This document shows positions 26,355 through 49,800 of a DNA stretch of 64,000 nucleotides, piece after piece. The position numbers and the translations under genes are program-made. The DNA comes from Escarpia spicata (lineage: Eukaryota > Annelida > Polychaeta > Sabellida > Siboglinidae), in NCBI GenBank assembly GCA_963995525.1, contig OZ023211.1:61027041-61091040 (forward strand), read 5' to 3'. Numbering within the stretch: the first letter of the stretch is position 1; every line of letters begins with the position of its first letter. A model generated the notes under the pieces. That model was not told the origin of the DNA, did no database searches, and saw only the letters and a program-made list of their open reading frames with translations.

Positions 26355-28226
26355 CTATGTGTATCCCGCCCGTCTGAGGTATGTGTCGATTTTATTTTTA
26401 AACATATTCACGCTACTAGCACCCACACAATCAGCAGGTAATCTGTTCCATTCATTTACAGTCCTTTGTGAAAATGAAAACTTTCTTATATCCAATCTAC
26501 TCTGCTCCTTTGCTAATGCAAGATCATGTCCTCTAGTCCTTCTATCTTTCTTAACTGAGAAAAACATATTTCTATCAATATTTTCATAACCCTTCAATAT
26601 TTTAAACACTTCTATCTGATCTCCTCTCAATCTCCTGGTCTCTAGTGTTGTTAAACCGCATTTTTTTAGGCGTATTTCATAACTAAGATCCCTCAGATTT
26701 GGTATCATTTTAGTTGCTCTCCTCTGCACTCTTTCTAGCATATCTATGTCCTTCCTGCGATATGGCTTCCACGCTTGAATACAATATTCTAAATGAGGCC
26801 TAACTATTGTTTTGTACAGCGGTATTATTAGCTCTTTTTCCTTATACGTTATGTTTCGCCTAATTAATCCAAGGATTTGATTTCCCTTTGAAGCTGCAAT
26901 TCCGCACTGCTCTGAAATCTTCATATCAGCACTAACGGTTAACCCTAAGTCCTTTTCTTTTACAGTAGTACTTAGTACAGTACCCCCCATTGTATATTCT
27001 ACCTCTTCGTTCCCATGTCCTATGTGGAGGCATTTACATTTCCCAAAATTGAACATCATTTGCCACTTTTCAGACCAATTGATCAACCTGTCAAGATCAT
27101 CTTGTAAATGCTGTCTATCTCCATCATTTTTAATCCTTCTAAACACTTTTGTATCATCCGCAAATTTCAACACCTTGCTTGTTATTTCATCATCCAAATC
27201 GTTGATGTATATTAAGAATAATATAGGACCTAATACTGATCCCTGTGGTACCCCACTCAATACCGATTTCCAGTTTGAAGCCTCCCCATCAACTACTACA
27301 CGTTGTCTTCTGTCAATCAGCCATTGTTCTATCCAGTTTATTATACCATTTCCTATGCCATGGGCCTTTAGTTTAAGCAGTAATCTTTGATGTGGTACTT
27401 TGTCAAAAGCTTTTTGAAAATCTAAGTAGACGATATCTACTGGTGATCCCTCATCTACCCACTTAGTGATGTCTTCCAAAAAACATAACATATTTGTTAA
27501 GCATGACCTCGCTTTAAAAAAAACATGTTGAGATGGGTTTATCAAGTTTTGTTTAACAAGAAAATCCACCATGTGATCTTTAATTGGTCTTTCTAATAAT
27601 TTACAAATCACTGATGTTAAACTCACTGGTCTATAGTTCTCTGACTTGTTTCTCGAACCTTTTTTGAATAACGGTATAATGTTTGCTTCTTTCCATTCTA
27701 AAGGAACCACTCCCTCTTCTAATGACAAGTTGAAAACTGTTGCAAGTGGTATGCTAATTTGTTCTACAATTTCCAATAGTAGTTTGGGTGGAATACCATC
27801 CACTCCAGGTGATTTATTATCCTTCATAGCCCTTATTTTCTTAGCTACCATTTCCGGGGTTACAATTAATTGTCGTAAATAGTCTGAATCTGCCCCCTTG
27901 AACTTAGCCTCTGGTATTGGCAGTGAACTAATATCTTCCCTGGTAAACACTGAACTAAAGTACTCATTCAGGTCTTCTGCCATTATGAATCCCTCTGATA
28001 TTATATTTCCAGCACTATCTTCTAGAGGACCGACCTTATCTTGAACTTTCTGTTTGCTTCGAACATACGCATAAAAACTCTTGCTGTCATGTTTTATATT
28101 ACTAGCTAATTGTTGTTCATAGCTTCTCTTTGAATTTCTAATTTCAGCTGTAGCTTGGTTAAGTGCTTCTTTATAACTGTTGTAGTCTTCATCATTCCCA
28201 GTACATCTATATGACTTCCACATCAT
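26355..28226 (-). pseudogene. CR1 ORF2, reverse transcriptase part (623 codons open)
   Basis: The domain order is a linker after the endonuclease, then fingers/palm with 'KSPGVDGIPPKLL' (about residues 137-149), 'GSRNKSENYRPVSLTS', 'YLDFQKAFDKVPH' (first catalytic Asp), 'LSGVPQGSVLGPILFLIYIN' and 'LKFADDTKVF' (the F-A-DD catalytic box). The thumb/C-terminal part with 'RPHLEYCIQAWKPYRRKD' and a terminal 'VNMFKNKIDTYLRRAG' follows. All RT core motifs are intact. The frame lacks its own upstream endonuclease, which is out of frame, so it is annotated as a broken ORF2. Confidence 0.93.
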
Positions 28227-28414
28227 TTGTTTATACTTAATTTTTCTAATGGCTTCTTTCGATAAGTGTTTCTTTTAGGACCGTTTTCCTTGTTTTTTTA
28301 AGGGTACAAATTTATCGATTATGCACTTAATTTCACTCTTTAATATATTCCAGCATTCTGTTGCCGTCTTATTTTTCAGTGTCTTATTCCAGTCTATCTT
28401 TGCTAAATATTTCC

Positions 28415-28972
28415 TCATGTCCTTATACCTTCCTTTGTGGAAATTTCTCCTATATGCTTTTTGCTATTCCTTTCTGATTTTACTTTGATGGTAAAATGTA
28501 TCTGGTTGTGATCGCTACTCCCCAGTGGCTCACATATCTTGACATTGTCAACTAATTCATTCTGTGAGGACAAAACTATGTCTAACACATTCTCACCCCT
28601 GGTTGGTTCTAGCACATGTTGAGAAAGGAATGTATCTTGAACTAAAACTAAAAACTTGTGGTCCTCTCTCCCCATACTCTGTAGAGATTTCCATTGTATA
28701 TGCCCATGGTTAAAATCCCCCATAATAATACAGTCCCGTTTGCTTACTTCCCTTATAGCGTTTTGTATTTTTTCATTCTCTTCTATGCTTATGTTTGGAC
28801 TTCGATAAACTAACCCAACTGTTAACGTTGAGTTTCCTGTAACTATGTTACACCAAACAGCTTCTTCGCAATCTGCTTCTCTTTCTAATTTTATTTCATA
28901 AGCCTGAATAGATTCTTTAATATATAAAATAACTCCACCTCCCTTTCTTCCTATTCTATATTTTCTAAACAT
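28415..28972 (-). pseudogene. CR1 ORF2, endonuclease part (truncated)
   Basis: An APE-type endonuclease fragment containing 'GGGVILYIKESI', 'LTVGLVYRSPN', 'CIIMGDFNHGHIQW' (GDFN, catalytic Asp and Asn) and 'LGSSDHNQIHF' (the terminal SDH catalytic motif). The first part of the domain is missing through 5' truncation. Downstream a one-base deletion near 28460 throws the linker out of frame with the RT. Confidence 0.9.
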
Positions 28973-28985
28973 TACATATCATGTC

Positions 28986-29704
28986 ATGTACACTAAAACT
29001 GCAGGACGGAGCAACTTGCCAGGACTGGCAATGCTCATGCATTGCATATTAATTAAAACTGCTTCTCCAAGTTAGCGCATTAATTAGCGCGCATTATTTT
29101 GAAAATGAAAACGAGCTTGTCTTGATCACTAAACGCTGTTTCGAGCCATCTAGAATAGCAGCTATCATCCCGGCGCATTCAGACGCCAAGGCCCGGTTAC
29201 ACTCGTCAATCCGAGCAGCGACTAGCGCGCGCCTGGCAGCCGAGTCGTGCGTCTCTGCACGTAGGCACTCGGTTAAGGCCGTTGTACAAGCGAGGACGCG
29301 AGTCACAGAAGTGTACAGTGTGTGTTTGTTGGCCTATAGGGTGCCTATTATTTGCCGATTATGTGATCATCAACAAACGCCTACGCCACTAATATTGTGC
29401 ACTGAAGACAACATGTTCACAACAATACCGTTATTGACCACACGATAATTTTAGATCATTGTGCCACTGAGCTCGTATTGTCTGAGGATATTGGCGCATT
29501 AGAAGTTATTTATTATTATTATTATTTCCGCCAAATAGGTTTTGATGTAGGCCTAGGGCCTTTAGAAGGCTAAGCTGGCTAATTAGACGGTATTCAGGTT
29601 TGTAATGAGGTAAACGATATGGGTGTACGTAAGGGGAATCCATCGACTAGTTTCGTTTCGAGTTACAGGGGATATGTATATATACCTCTATACGTACATA
29701 GGCC
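28986..29704. other. intergenic sequence with a CpG-rich patch
   Basis: The stretch 29160-29320 is notably GC- and CpG-rich relative to its neighbours and open on both strands, but has no recognisable domain. A SINE-like tail ('ccactgagctcgtattgtct' ... 'TTATTATTATTATT') is at 29460-29527. Confidence 0.4.
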
Positions 29705-33910
<4,206 letters not shown>

Positions 33911-34216
33911 TCACAACACCCATAATGATAAAGAAAGCTTGAAACACTCTACAAGTTTGATACCAATGTCCCTCAATAGAATCCCGTCGTTTACATTGCA
34001 TTTCGAAGCAAAAACAACATGTACTATAATTAACAAATAAATGCTGCCGAGTTCTTTTGGGAATTTTTCACCGCAATGCAGACAGAATTTAACGCCCCTC
34101 AGAAGACTGCGTTGAGATGCAAAATTTGTAACCAACATTGAACACATCGAGTCTTTCACAATTAAGACGACTACATCAGCAGCTGCTAGAAGCAGAGACA
34201 GTGGCAGGAATGTCAA
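33911..34216 (-). CDS. short unrecognised ORF with zinc-ribbon-like CxxC knuckle
   Basis: The 101-codon minus-strand frame contains 'FASQRSLLRGVKFCLHCGEK' followed by 'FPKELG'. A single C-x2-C knuckle followed by a 'FP-E-L' segment resembles the C-terminal half of small zinc-ribbon domains. A possible splice acceptor ('ctctgcttctag') lies at the 5' side, so the real coding part might begin near 34190 and not at the first ATG. I do not recognise a specific family and no other exons of the gene were found. It could also be a chance frame. Confidence 0.22.
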   Translation of the reverse strand: MTFLPLSLLLAAADVVVLIVKDSMCSMLVTNFASQRSLLRGVKFCLHCGEKFPKELGSIYLLIIVHVVFASKCNVNDGILLRDIGIKLVECFKLSLSLWVL

Positions 34217-34450
34217 AGCGGGAGAGTTCCGTCACAGCGCGGTAGGCGAGAGTGAGAATGAGGCTCTCCGCTCCTCGTGTTCGTGATCTTTGTTATGTCC
34301 TGCAGGCACAAGAGACGTGATTCAGAAGCTGCGTAATGCTCTACCAGTTTCTACTCGCTACATCATGCGACTAATTCACTAACATTCTTATGAGCTCATA
34401 AGCCAGACTCGATTTCCCTTGTGATCTTGTACACTGAACATTGTCAACGC

Positions 34451-34665
34451 CAGGACACACCACCGGGACACTCTAACCAGGATACACCACCGGGACACTC
34501 TCACCAGGACACACCACCGGGACACTCTCACCAGGACACATCACCGGAACACCCTCACCAGGACACATCACCTGGACACTCTCACCAGGACACACCACCT
34601 GGACACTCTCACCAGGACATACCACCTGGACACTCTCACCAGGACACACCACCGGGACACTCTCA
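34451..34665 (+). repeat. 27-bp minisatellite, about 8 copies
   Basis: The unit is 'caggacacaccaccgggaca' plus 'ctctcac'. Because 27 is a multiple of three, all frames stay open (for example D-T-P-P-G-H-S-H-Q repeats on the plus strand), which makes an ORF from 34421 to 34954 whose downstream part has no recognisable domain. Confidence 0.93.
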
Positions 34666-36424
34666 TGAGTGTGTCACCGAAATAGTGTCCTCGATGGCGG
34701 TTTTATTTATTTTGAAAAAGCTCTTTAGACTTAACAACAGATTTGGTTTAATGAGGGATTTTCCTTATGATCTCATTGACTTACTGAAATGGTCCCTAAG
34801 GGTGGTCTCAAAAGTTTACAAAATCTCCAAAAATGTGTGGCATTTCGGATGCTTCAAAGTTCAAACCACCGCCCACCCTAGTTATCAATACAATACTTTC
34901 CGAAGCACAGCCTGTGCCCACTGGCATGGTGGCCAATACATTACCCGTTTCTAAAATCCACAATAGCATCAATGTGCATTAATATGCTCAATTTGATAAG
35001 TGTTGCCGCTGAAGCAGTTTATTTTCCTGCGACATGTGACGATGACCAAGCCACAGTCCACACTAACATAATGCTGTACATTTTTTTTGTATTTTCCAAC
35101 AACCCAAAAGAAACATCTATAAATTACATATGCGAGGGGGATAGCATTAATTGACGTAGCCTGTGTCGCAGCTTGCTCATTGTCTGTGACCTCTGTCAAG
35201 CTTTGCCTTTGCCATCAACGTTGACATCGTTTGTATACGTGAAATACATTACTGTTGCTGCATGACATCTCATAACAAAAACATTCCTGCATACAGTTGA
35301 AACACTTTGTATGTTTCTGTCATAAAGAAATATTTTGGTGGCCAGAATTTCAACAAAAAATGTATGACAGAATGCACGAATGCAACACATCCATTTTTTG
35401 ATGGCTTAACAAAACTTTTGCTAAGAAACACGTCATATGATGGATATGAAAAATTGCGCACGTTTGTCTATGTTATTGCATACAATATGCAAGGTATACT
35501 ATGTACTGGTGAGAAGGGTCACGTCTGATGCGTATGGTGATTATGGTCTGTGCAAACAGAGTATACACATACACCGGATGGTTTTGTTTTGCACATGTAA
35601 TTTATATATACGGTCCAATAGCTCAGAGAAAGTTGTAGACCATTTCTACAAACTTGAAAGGGCTTTGTCAATGCAAAATATTCCATTAATCCATGTTGGT
35701 TCAAGGGTCTAACCGGATTATCACTAAAAATCGGAAAGATTAGAATATTTTCACTTTTTATATTTGCAATAATTGGCTTTCCATCAACTAATCTGGCAAT
35801 ACATACAGTGCCCCCTAGTGAGTAAATTATGTTTGCTGATCAAGTTGGGGATGATTTCCATTGTGTGAAACATTGCATTAAAGCTGTGATCGTCTGGGAA
35901 AATTGTCATTTGTTTCTCTAGACAGCTGATAACTACAAAAAAATTATATTCAAACATATAAAATTTACAAAACAGTTGTCAAAGCACATTGTCATTTGTA
36001 TATTCCAACATATTGTGATGGATGGAATCCTATTAAAACTGGTTTTGGAACAGATTATTGGAATATTTATTACATTTACAAAGCCCCTTAGTGCAAGCAG
36101 CCCACACTAAACCTACTGATTTTTATCAAGAATACATTTGACTATTGAGTGACAAATAATGCAGTGTTCACAATGGACATTTGTGATATTAACACCTGGC
36201 TGCTTTCTCGGAACAGCTGAAGAAAAAAATTAGTTAAAATATGGCTAGAAGGAGATCCGTGGCAGATCTGAGGTAATTCCATTGGAAGGCGGAATAGGCC
36301 GGAGTGTTGGAAAGTCAAAGGTAGCTCCCAGGCACCCACTAGAACCCTGAACTCACGTTTATTCTCATAAGTATATTTCCACGAGCTATCTTGAGAGCAG
36401 GGTCCATACACAATGACAAGATAC
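34666..36424. other. intergenic sequence, no gene seen
   Basis: No recognisable coding feature. The reverse complement of 36045-36085 shares 'aaggggctttgtaaat' and 'attccaataatc' with 22924-22965 and 24453-24490. Confidence 0.4.
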
Positions 36425-36785
36425 CAAATTCAAGGCTATTTCAAGGCTAATGAAAAGAGAATTCAAGGCTATTTAACCAAAATTGTACTGGCACCAGACC
36501 ATTGACCGCGACGGTTCACCACCGCGACCTGCAGCAGGTCAACAAAAAATAAAGTGACATCAACATACAGCTGTACTGACAAATAACAGATCTGGGCGGA
36601 ATGCTTTGACCACCTCATGATGATCTGTAGATGCATGGGTTGCTAAATCTAAGTACATAACACCCATACCCATAAAAAGTGATTGGTCAAGGAAGATCAA
36701 TTTGAATGAACAGGGAGACCTGTGTAATAAAAAGGGGTCCATGAGCAACTGTTGTGCAATATGGGCAACAGAAGTACTCCCCAGA
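36425..36785. repeat. dispersed repeat, also present in EGLN1 intron 1
   Basis: It aligns with 41811-42131 through many blocks: 'ccaaattcaaggct', 'actggcaccaga', 'aataacagatctggg', 'aaaaagtgattggtc', 'aaaaggggtccatg', 'gcaactgttgtgcaata' and 'cagaagtactcccca'. The two copies are diverged by eye about 15-20 percent. No open frame or terminal structure identifies the class. Confidence 0.8.
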
Positions 36786-37563
36786 CAGAGGCGGGGGGCT
36801 ACCTGCTTGAGAGTTCTGGGAATCTGTCAGCTAAACTGACCATTGGTCTCTCTTTACATAGAGGAGGTAAACAAAACACCTCAATGCAAAACTAATAAAC
36901 AATTTGAAGATGCATGTAACTTGTTTCGTGCATCGATGAGCCCCACTTTTATCAGTCTGGCATGCAGCGTTTTGCTAAACACTGGCAAAAATTGTGTCTG
37001 TGGTAGGCTGGTAGCTGCATCAATGAGACGTTGAGAACGCTACATTTAAAGTAAGAAACATCTAAAAGTTGTACGAAACATTGTTGCTGCAATCTCCGAT
37101 TAGTTTTAAGTTAACAATCAAATGGAACATTAGTGTCAAAGTACTGGCCATTTGCTTTCTAATATCCAGGTGAACTTGGCAGGGGGTTGTCTACAAATAA
37201 CTCATGCAAGTTATTGCATACATTTTGAATATATAGCAGAGGGGTGGCTAGGCTACTACATGCTGCACTCCCGAGATAAGGAACACTGCACACAGGGGGC
37301 AAGCCTAATTCATACATTGAGATCATGTGGTAATTTGTCCACACTTTATGCATGTGTAATTTGCAGACAATCCCCTTAAAATTTAAAGAAATAGAAGACA
37401 AAATAACAACATGCACATAGGAGGTGCGTCTTACACTGGTCAGTTAACGGCCGCAGATTCCCTACACTGACCACTATGACCAGACGCCAACTGCGAACAT
37501 AACTAACTGGTCACTCCATTGTGTTGTGGAACATTCATGAGATCTCACTGATATGTTGCACAA
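36786..37563 (-). other. probable EGLN1 3' flank / 3' UTR
   Basis: The sequence directly downstream of the EGLN1 stop codon (37564-37566). It has no coding signal and is expected to include part of the 3' UTR. The poly(A) site was not located with confidence. Confidence 0.4.
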
Positions 37564-45990
<8,427 letters not shown>

Positions 45991-46847
45991 CTTACATCCA
46001 CATCTTTCACCTCGGTGACCCCGCAAATGCACACGGAGCCGGCCGCTCCTCGGCTGAAACAAAACAACGCTTCGAGTCACGCACCAAACTGCACTTCTGC
46101 CACCATGCACATACTCCCTCTAGCGCGAACGGGATGTTAGAGGACAGCGACTTGCACATACAAATTATGTCTGATTAAATATACGAAAGCGAAGGTTATA
46201 GTAACTGCGGATACTGGATTTGCTGGCGTAATTTCTCCCTAAATCTCGATTCTAGTGCATTTCATTCAAACTTTGTAAGACCCAGTTGTCTATTTCTGAC
46301 ATACTTACATAACCTTGAAAAACCTCCGACTTCAAGGTTCTCTCGCACTTCGTTCAACCAAATACATTACAGTGCTGTGTAAGCTTGTAAGATTCTAGCG
46401 AAAACTTACGAAAACACAACGAAAGTCAAAAGACGTCAAATTTAATACTACGACATAATCTCGAACCTTATACAAATGGCATGATGTTGTGGTAATCATT
46501 AGAACTGGCACAATCAATAGTTCAATAATAGTTTGAGTAATGTTGTTTATTGCAAACTGACATACACTCCGCAATAAGAAAATAGAATCCCCTAAATCGA
46601 CGGTAGAATGCTAAGATTCCAAATGAAATATTTGTTGACGAGAGTATTACGCAGAGCGCGGACTATTGTTTGCATGTGGCGCCATCTTGTAAAAATCATA
46701 GTAATTAAATTCATATTATACTTTGTAATCCGCTAGATGTCACTACAAGACAGCAAGTGTAGTGCGCGATATTTCCGACAAACAGTCGAGGAAACTTTTA
46801 AAAGCCTGCACATTTTCTTACCAAATATTAACAAAATAGGGAAGAAT
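45991..46847. promoter_or_regulatory. bidirectional promoter region between EGLN1 and MEMO1
   Basis: The start codons of the two divergently transcribed genes are 857 bp apart, so both promoters must lie here or just inside the genes. The EGLN1-proximal part (45991-46090) is GC- and CpG-rich. A 'cacgc' at 46078-46082 (GCGTG on the minus strand) matches the core of a HIF response element, a known regulatory feature of vertebrate EGLN genes, but a 5-bp match is weak. No TATA box is convincing. Confidence 0.5.
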
Positions 46848-46899
46848 ATGTCTAAGGTTCGAAGGGCGTCACATGCAGGGAGTTGGTATTCAGCAAACA
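46848..46899 (+). CDS. MEMO1: MEMO1 coding exon 1
   Basis: Encodes M-S-K-V-R-R then '[11 protein letters not shown]'. It ends in phase 1 at donor 'gtacgt'. Confidence 0.92.
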
Positions 46900-49800
46900 G
46901 TACGTATTTTGAAGAACATTCAATGAATTGGGCCAAGAAACCGTCAAATGAATATGATGTTTACATTCATTACACGACAATGACCGAGTTACAATGTTGA
47001 ATGTAACGTCTGAATACGTCGCTGAAATCTGCGGTAACCTCTGCTAATCTTTTGTTCAGTCGTCAGAGGAACTTTTAGTTGTAAAATTAATATCAGCACG
47101 CTATTAACAAAAGGAAAATGTTTCGATTGCCAGCATTGCATTTGAATAGACGTCTGCACACTATTCCGTTGTCATTAATCGACATTATCAATATTATGTC
47201 ATAAGTCACATGACATTTCCAAGGCATTTGAATAAGGAAGCAGAGTGACTCGGGTAGCGCCAACTGTTGCGCTGATGTTACATTATTATGCTATATTATT
47301 TGAGAATTTAATTGTTACTATGCAAATGTTCATCACTTCACCTTGCTGATTCATTATGATAGTCTTAATGATCTGTAACTATGAATAGTATGATTTACAA
47401 AAACATTTCATTAATAATTACAAACTCACAATATAGTCCAAAGGACTTCACGGTCTCTTGGCCCGTTTTTTCTCAAGTTTGCATTTGAAAAAATTCACTA
47501 TATGTGAACATTAAATTCTGGAAACCTAAATACAGTGGAATCTCACAGTCTCACTATAAAGATCAAACACAGGACTAAACCAAAGTGACCAGAATAGTGT
47601 GGCGACCGTTTAAGCGTTACAAATTATATATTTTTTATTTATATTTGAACATTCCAGATCATTCCAGAAAATAAAATGGTGACTTTTCTAGGGTGACCTA
47701 TACTCTGAATGCGCCATATCACTGAGGTGACCATAAAGAACGACTCTACACAAAATTGGCATATTTCAATACAAATACATATCTGATGCCAGCCCTGCTC
47801 TATGCGTCTTTGTAGGAGAGGAACTGAATCAACAACTGACTGAGTGGATAAATCAGGCTCCAAAAGCGCAGGGAGTCACCCGCGCCGTCATTGCACCGTA
47901 TGTACTGGTAATGCACTGTATGTGTTGTCATTGCATCGTATGTATTGGTAATGCACTGTATGTGCTGTCATTGCACCGTATGTACTGGTAATGCACTGTA
48001 TGTGTTGTCATTGCACCGTATGTACTGGTAATGCACTGTATGTGTTGTCATTGCATCGTATGTATTGGTAATGCACTGTATGTGCTGTCATTGCACCGTA
48101 TGTACTGGTAATGCACTGTATGTGTTGTCATTGCACCGTATGTACTGGTAATGCACTGTATGTGTTGTCATTGCATCGTATGTATTGGTAATGCACTGTA
48201 TGTGCTGTCATTGCACCGTATGTACTGGTAATGCACTGTATGTGTTGTCATTGCACCGTATGTACTGGTAATGCACTGTATGTGCTGTCATTGCATCGTA
48301 TGTATTGGTAATGCACTGTATGTGTTGTCATTGCACCGTATGTACTGGTAATGCACTGTATGTGTTGTCGTTGCATCGTATGTATTGGTAATGCACTGTA
48401 TGTGTTGTCATTGCATCGTATGTATTGGTAATGCACTGTATGTGTTGTCATTGCACCGTATGTACTGGTAATGCACTGTATGTGTTGTCGTTGCATCGTA
48501 TGTATTGGTAATGCACTGTATGTGTTGTCATTGCATCGTATGTATTGGTAATGCACTGTATGTGTTGTCATTGCACCGTATGTATTGGTAATGCACTGTA
48601 TGTGTTGTCATTGCACCGTATGTATTGGTAATGCACTGTATGTGTTGTCATTGCACCGTATGTATTGGTAATGCACTGTATGTGTTGTCATTGCACCGTA
48701 TGTATTGGTAATGCACTGTAAGTGTTGTCATTGCATCGTACGTATTGTCATTGCACCAAATATATTGTAATTGCACCATATGTGTTGTCAATGCACCATG
48801 TGTGTTGTAATTACATTGTGTGTGATGTCATTGCATCATGTATAGTGTTGCTGCACTGTATTTATTGTTATTGCACTGTGTCTGTTGCAACATTGGCAAG
48901 TTTTTTCTCAGAGTAAAGCTTAGTTTAACCCGGGTTAAACTAGTAAAACCCGGGTTTAACCCGCCGGACTGGGCAAAACCAGTTTAACCCAGGTTAAACC
49001 CCAACCCTGATGTGTTGTCATTGCACCATGTATAGTGTCATTGCACTGTATTTATTGTCATTGCACTGTATTTATTGTCATTGAATCATATGCATTGTCA
49101 TTACACTGTGTGTGTTGTCGTTGTACCATATGCATTGTCATTACACTGTGTGTGTTGTCGTTGCACCATATGCATTGTCATTACACTGTGTGTGTTGTCG
49201 TTGCACCATATGCACTGTCATTGGACTATATATACTGTCGTTGCATTGTATGTATTGTCGTTGCATGGTTTGCACCATATGTGATGTCATGGCAAGGTGT
49301 ATCTGCCAGGTGTAGTGTAGCCAACTACCACCCCTGGCTTGCGAGGATGATCTCCACCGGTTCAACTCCCTCCTATTGAAATCTGTCATACTAGTTTTGT
49401 AATAGCCTTGTACACATTACTGAAGTTCCACTCAGACCAGGTGTTCCTCTTTTTCCTCAAACATTTATGCAACATTTTTAAGCATGTTTATTTGGTTAGC
49501 ATAACTTTTTATATTTAGACTAATACATTTTTATATAAACTAAACTCAGTGTAACTGCTCTCTTGGAAATTTTAGAGCTTGTAAAGTACAGGTGTACCAG
49601 TATCTATGCATATAAAGCGCCCAAGAGCAATCTCAATTGATCAGGAACTATGTAAATACTGTTATTATTATTATCATAAAGCAGATTTACACATTCTTTA
49701 ACTGTAGCTCTTTCTAGGCAGTTTGTATATAGTAATGTTCTACTTTTAATTGAAGCTTTGCATACTGCTTACACTATCAGAAATGACATAATAAATGTTG

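Larger units (their letters stand above)
26243..28985 (-). mobile_element. 5'-truncated CR1-type LINE
   Basis: A minus-strand element carrying the C-terminal part of the endonuclease, the complete reverse transcriptase and the 3' UTR. The 3' end shows short tandem units around 'aatcttgttaaatcttgttg', the usual CR1-type 3' terminus. The 5' end stops within the endonuclease at about 28985 ('gatatgtaatgtttag'), where homology to the longer copy at 60080-63440 ceases, so ORF1 and the start of the endonuclease are absent. A frameshift near 28460 and another change near 28275 separate endonuclease and RT frames. The element is inactive but well preserved, so it is fairly young. Confidence 0.93.

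Noticed and set aside
26278..26589. Plus-strand ORFs over the CR1 copies (also 27022-27390, 27646-27882 and the minus-strand frames at 61804-62661)
   Set aside because: They are antisense shadows of the reverse transcriptase.
29094..29448. CpG-rich open frames on both strands as a gene start
   Set aside because: The frames overlap antisense, show no domain or splice sites, and probably reflect composition only.
34421..34954. 177-codon ORF with D-T-P-P-G-H-S-H-Q repeats as a protein gene
   Set aside because: A 27-bp minisatellite keeps all frames open, and the non-repeat remainder shows no domain or splice signal.
48248..48571. Minus-strand 107-codon ORF of repeated [17 protein letters not shown] units
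   Set aside because: It is antisense translation of the 40-bp intron 2 minisatellite. No start context or domain is present.
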